Of a DNA stretch of 64,000 nucleotides, positions 60,716 through 64,000 are shown in pieces (position 1 is the first letter of the stretch; the number at the start of each line of letters is the position of its first letter). The notes beneath the pieces were generated by a model. That model saw nothing but the letters and a program-made list of their open reading frames with translations. It ran no database searches and was not told the DNA's origin. The stretch covers positions 62,001 through 126,000 of the forward strand of contig NZ_FZNT01000010.1 of NCBI RefSeq assembly GCF_900188235.1, in the 5' to 3' direction. The DNA comes from Lutibacter agarilyticus (GTDB lineage Bacteria; Bacteroidota; Bacteroidia; Flavobacteriales; Flavobacteriaceae). The position numbers were made by a program, and so were the translations under genes.

Positions 60716-63136
60716 TTAATTTTTTAAAGGAGTTATAAGTCCAATTCTTCCAACCTTATTATTTTCTTTAAGAAGGTGAGATTTAGGGCTTGGTAAAAAT
60801 AGTTGATGATCTTCCCACTTAGGATTTTTATAAGTAACAGTTCCTTTTTTAGCTTTATTAGTTACTTTTATTGAGCCAGAGTTAAAAACAAGTGAGTTAT
60901 CTATACTATTATTGCTGCCGCTTAAGCTTACTGGAGTTATAACTTTGTAGCTATTTTCAAAAACAGTATTTTTAATAGTAACAAAATTAATAGCTTTAGT
61001 TTTTAAAATGTACCCTTTTTCAGTATTGTAAACCTTACTAAACACACATTGATCAACAATTAATTCTCCACCTTTAGTTACAGGGTTTATTCCAGATCTA
61101 ATATAATTAACAGCAAATTCTTCAATATTTTTAAATACGCTATTGTATAATACAATAGTTTCGGCATTGTATTTTCCATAAGGTCCTTTTTCATACGAAA
61201 GGTTTAAACCTCTATAACTGTCTTGAATAATTGAATTTTTAATACTAATTGTATCGGCCAAAGTTCCTACATAGGCTTTAAACACAGCTCCTCCGTCTTT
61301 ATTTGAGAAATTTTGAAAAGTACAATTGTTTACATATAAGTTGTATTTACCTGCTAAATTTTTATCAGGAGACACAACAGCGTATTTAATTGTGGTGCTG
61401 CTACTTTCACCGTCTAAAGTTAAATTTTCTAGTTTAGCTGTAGCTCCTTCATTTACTCTAAACAAGTAGGTAAGTGATTTTTGTAAATCATCGGCAGATT
61501 TAATAATAATTTCTCCCTTTTCGTTATCCCCTTTAATAGTTATTTCTCCGCTGATTTTCATTGTTTTTTCAAGAGTATAAGTACCTGGACTTAATATTAA
61601 AGTTCCTTTTAAACCAGCCTTTTTAAGTGCTTTACTAATAGTTTCAGTCCCAGGTTCAACAAATATATTGGTGTTTTCAACAACACTTGGTTTTCTTTCT
61701 TCAATTATTGGATTCCAAAATGGGCCTGTCCTAGCTAATAAAACCGAAGGGTAAACGGTATTGTTTAAATTAAATGCACCAGCTACAAATGTTTCTCTTT
61801 TTGAATTAGCCATATCAAATTTAGGACTTTTAGCAGTTTTTTTGGCTGTTTTTAATAGTTCGTTTGTTGCTGATGGCATTGGTAAATTTTTAAGAACTTG
61901 CCAATCAATGGTTGCTTTTGTAAATAGGTTAGGGTTTACAGTAGCTTCAGAGTCAACAATGTTTCCAAAAAACTGAATTCCTTTAATTTCATCTTGTTCG
62001 TTTATAATTTGTCCACCATTTGTATTTGTAATTAAGTTGTTGGCAAATATGGTATTTATTGCAGGAAGTGTTTTTTCATCATCTTTTCCTGCCCCAAATT
62101 GAACGGCGCTACAGTTAATGAGTGTGTTATTTTGAATAGTAACGTTTTTAACTTGGTTATACCTGTTTAAAGGTGAGTTAGGAACACCATTCATTACAAC
62201 AATAGGGCCTCTATAATCATCTCCTACAACATTTATTAGTAGGTTGTTTTGAATGGTATGACCAGCATTTATAACTCTAATACCACCTGCCTTTTGAAGA
62301 TTATTTCCAATAAACACATTGTTTTCTACCAAAGCATTATTTCCGTGCCTTAGTGTTAAAGTTCCTTCACTTTCAAGAAATAAATTATTTCTGAATATAT
62401 TGTCACAAGATTTATTTGAGATAATTTCTATTTCACCATTGCAATGTTTAAATGTATTATACTCAACAAGCGTTTTTGAAGATTTCAAAGAATTTGTACT
62501 CGTACCAATTCTAATAGTTTCACCTCCGTTTGCTCCTAATTCAGGTCTGTTTCCAAAAAAATTATGATCAATTCGGTGGTTGTTCTCTGTATGTTCTTGC
62601 CCTTTTAGCCAAACAACTAGCGTTGTTCCTCCGTTTTCTTTGCCTGTGAAATTATTATGATCAACCCGGTTGTTTTTACCCCATAAATCTATCCAATGGC
62701 TCTCTATGCTTGGGTCAGATGGATTGTAATATGAAACAGTACAATTAGTTAAGCGACAGTTATAGGCAAAATCTTTTGAATCTTTTCTAAATTCAACTAA
62801 ATATTTTGTAGTTGGTGTTCCATCCTTAAACCAAAGTCCTTTTATAATTACATATTTTCCTGAAATATTTAATCTTGAATCTCCGGTAATAATAACTTCA
62901 CCATCAGTTTCTGCTGTAATTAAAATAGGAGCTTCTTTTGTTCCAATACCATTTGCTTTTAAATGAACATCTTTCCAAATACCATTTTTTAAAATAATTT
63001 TAGAGCCTGGAACTGCTTTTTTAATTGCAGCATCAAATTCAATAATATTAGATACTGTAGTTGAAGTAGCTTGTGCTGTAACTAGTATTTGAAATAAAAG
63101 AAATAACACTAGTAAAGTAAATTTTTTATTTGTCAT
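60716..63136 (-). CDS. PL6-family alginate lyase, exported
   Basis: This 806-aa protein has a signal peptide (MTNKKFTLLVLFLLFQILVT) and an N-terminal PL6 right-handed beta-helix. Family catalytic residues are visible as Lys in SNKSCDN and Arg in LTLRHGN. A second C-terminal beta-helix (about 490-806) of chondroitinase-B-like type follows, as in the larger PL6 enzymes. It cleaves alginate or polyG/MG oligomers by beta-elimination. The start was set at 63136, since the inverted-repeat operator (63163-63187) lies just upstream and inside a longer in-frame extension. Confidence 0.9.
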   Translation of the reverse strand: MTNKKFTLLVLFLLFQILVTAQATSTTVSNIIEFDAAIKKAVPGSKIILKNGIWKDVHLKANGIGTKEAPILITAETDGEVIITGDSRLNISGKYVIIKGLWFKDGTPTTKYLVEFRKDSKDFAYNCRLTNCTVSYYNPSDPSIESHWIDLWGKNNRVDHNNFTGKENGGTTLVVWLKGQEHTENNHRIDHNFFGNRPELGANGGETIRIGTSTNSLKSSKTLVEYNTFKHCNGEIEIISNKSCDNIFRNNLFLESEGTLTLRHGNNALVENNVFIGNNLQKAGGIRVINAGHTIQNNLLINVVGDDYRGPIVVMNGVPNSPLNRYNQVKNVTIQNNTLINCSAVQFGAGKDDEKTLPAINTIFANNLITNTNGGQIINEQDEIKGIQFFGNIVDSEATVNPNLFTKATIDWQVLKNLPMPSATNELLKTAKKTAKSPKFDMANSKRETFVAGAFNLNNTVYPSVLLARTGPFWNPIIEERKPSVVENTNIFVEPGTETISKALKKAGLKGTLILSPGTYTLEKTMKISGEITIKGDNEKGEIIIKSADDLQKSLTYLFRVNEGATAKLENLTLDGESSSTTIKYAVVSPDKNLAGKYNLYVNNCTFQNFSNKDGGAVFKAYVGTLADTISIKNSIIQDSYRGLNLSYEKGPYGKYNAETIVLYNSVFKNIEEFAVNYIRSGINPVTKGGELIVDQCVFSKVYNTEKGYILKTKAINFVTIKNTVFENSYKVITPVSLSGSNNSIDNSLVFNSGSIKVTNKAKKGTVTYKNPKWEDHQLFLPSPKSHLLKENNKVGRIGLITPLKN

Positions 63137-63162
63137 TTTGTGTAAATTTAGGAAAATTCTTC

Positions 63163-63187
63163 TTGGTTTACCAAACTGGTAAACCAA
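63163..63187 (-). promoter_or_regulatory. Inverted-repeat operator of the alginate lyase gene
   Basis: TTGGTTTACCA and TGGTAAACCAA form a perfect 11-bp inverted repeat around a 3-nt centre. A -7-like element (TATCTTTG on the minus strand, 63205-63198) lies directly upstream, so the repeat falls just after the predicted transcript start, a typical repressor position. Confidence 0.65.
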
Positions 63188-63289
63188 TTTTAAAATTCAA
63201 AGATATTTAAATAAAATCAATTATAATAATTGAAACTTAATTAAACTCCTAAATTAACAATTAAGCAAATAATTTAAAAAAAGTATTTA

Positions 63290-63865
63290 TTAAAAATAAA
63301 AACCTATCACAGGGTTTATCGCAGAACTGTAAGGGCTCCTATCGCTGTCAAATAATACATCATATCTCACTCCAAAAGATACTGGTCCTGAAACAAATGA
63401 AAGTCCTAAATATATAGAGTTATTCCAGTAATCTTCGTCAAAATTTCCTCGTCTACTGGTTTGTAAGCCTTCGTATTCAGCTGAAATTTGAATAAATTCA
63501 ATAGGTCTTGCTGCAAAAAATATACTTCCACCGTAAGAATTTGATTTATAAGTATAAAAACTTGTTTTATAATCTGAATAAATATAAGTCAATCCAACAC
63601 CAGTAATAACAATTGGTGAAATATTGTAAAAGGCTTTTGGAGCAATAAGAATATCGGTGCCATTATTCCAAAACGATAAACCAACACTTCCTCCAAAACT
63701 CCATTTTTTTTGATAATCTCCATTAAGTTGTAAATTTTCAGTTGTTGCAGTTGTTTTGTTCGAAAAATAATTTTCATTTGAAGAAGCAATATCCTGAGAA
63801 TAAACTGTTCCAAAAATAAATAATAACAAAAGAAATAGCGTGTTCTTGTAATGCATTTTTATCAT
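63290..63865 (-). CDS. Outer-membrane beta-barrel protein
   Basis: This 191-aa protein has a signal peptide (about 1-24, ending TVYSQ) and a series of alternating amphipathic strands (KWSFGGSVGLSFWN, ITGVGLTYIYSDYKTSFY, IQISAEYEGLQTS, SIYLGLSFVSGPVSFGVRYDVLF) ending in an aromatic residue (VIGFYF), all features of small OmpA/OmpX-like barrels. ATG codons are at 63865 and 63856. Whether it takes part in alginate uptake is unknown; it is only adjacent and has its own promoter. Confidence 0.75.
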   Translation of the reverse strand: MIKMHYKNTLFLLLLFIFGTVYSQDIASSNENYFSNKTTATTENLQLNGDYQKKWSFGGSVGLSFWNNGTDILIAPKAFYNISPIVITGVGLTYIYSDYKTSFYTYKSNSYGGSIFFAARPIEFIQISAEYEGLQTSRRGNFDEDYWNNSIYLGLSFVSGPVSFGVRYDVLFDSDRSPYSSAINPVIGFYF

Positions 63866-63885
63866 TTTTTTGATGAATACTAATT

Positions 63886-63915
63886 CAAATATAATTAAAT
63901 TTAAAGAGTAGCAAA
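63886..63915 (-). promoter_or_regulatory. Promoter of the beta-barrel gene
   Basis: On the minus strand TTTG (63915-63912), an 18-nt spacer and TATATTTG (63893-63886) match the Bacteroidetes consensus. The predicted leader is about 16 nt. Confidence 0.65.
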
Positions 63916-64000
63916 TTAAAAACTTTTATAATCTGATAAGGTTTTTCATTTGATTATGGTGAATATTAAAAAAAAGATTTAGTTGAAATATAAATTTAGT

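Noticed and set aside
1-64000. Search for CRISPR arrays, rRNA operons, transposases, integrases or prophage genes
   Set aside because: No regularly spaced repeats, rRNA signatures or mobility genes were recognised. The only repeat-like element is the palindromic structure at 23991-24123.

Overview
This window is low-GC DNA from a member of the Bacteroidota, almost certainly a marine Flavobacteriaceae (Lutibacter/Polaribacter-like; the genus is a guess). The evidence is the gliding genes gldF and gldG, a carotenoid cluster of flavobacterial type, a PL6 alginate lyase, a short CarB without its C-terminal regulatory domain, absence of Shine-Dalgarno sites, and several promoters matching the Bacteroidetes consensus TTTG-N18/19-TAnnTTTG. 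No prophage, insertion sequence, CRISPR array or rRNA was seen. One tRNA-Gly(TCC) is present.

Layout. 1-4.3 kb: a Tat-exported molybdopterin oxidoreductase (cut by the window edge), divergent from a membrane-anchored 12-haem cytochrome c; two Crp/Fnr-like inverted repeats lie between them. 4.3-13 kb: tandem lipid A-type acyltransferases, a rhomboid protease, a 43-residue membrane peptide with its own promoter and terminator, a methyltransferase, DUF1697, an AI-2E-type transporter, ACP phosphodiesterase and dnaN. 13-17.4 kb: a secreted PIG-L deacetylase, a 34-residue membrane peptide and a sodium:solute symporter, apparently one operon. 17.4-33.2 kb: DUF2911, gldG-gldF, SAM hydroxide adenosyltransferase, phoH, purC, a cloverleaf-like palindromic repeat, a 5'-nucleotidase-like lipoprotein, yidC, pyrG, rpmH and carB.

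33.2-51.2 kb is the most interesting part: a likely light and photo-oxidative stress island. A CarH/LitR-like MerR regulator with both cobalamin-site motifs precedes crtI, crtB, an unknown exported protein, crtZ, lycopene cyclase and a photolyase. An opposing block (TetR-like regulator, CAP lipoprotein, ABC1 kinase, flavin reductase, SDR) ends tail-to-tail with the photolyase. Divergent from the TetR gene is a run of 11 same-strand genes: 6-pyruvoyl-tetrahydropterin synthase, GTP cyclohydrolase I, a 73-aa protein, an SDR lacking the catalytic Tyr, glutathione peroxidase, TspO, SRPBCC, CIA30, an unknown, and a vWA/AAA+ pair. A short motif, TTGTTTAA or its complement, overlaps or adjoins the promoters of merR, crtI and the pterin synthase and lies upstream of the TetR gene, which suggests a common regulator.

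51.2-64 kb: pyruvate:ferredoxin oxidoreductase, a HEPN-like protein, a GlmU-like protein, tRNA-Gly, a GNAT enzyme, a VanY-type peptidase, a TPR sensor kinase, and an alginate lyase next to an outer-membrane barrel protein. A perfect 11-bp inverted repeat sits in the alginate lyase leader, and a closely related sequence lies upstream of the pyruvate:ferredoxin oxidoreductase gene.
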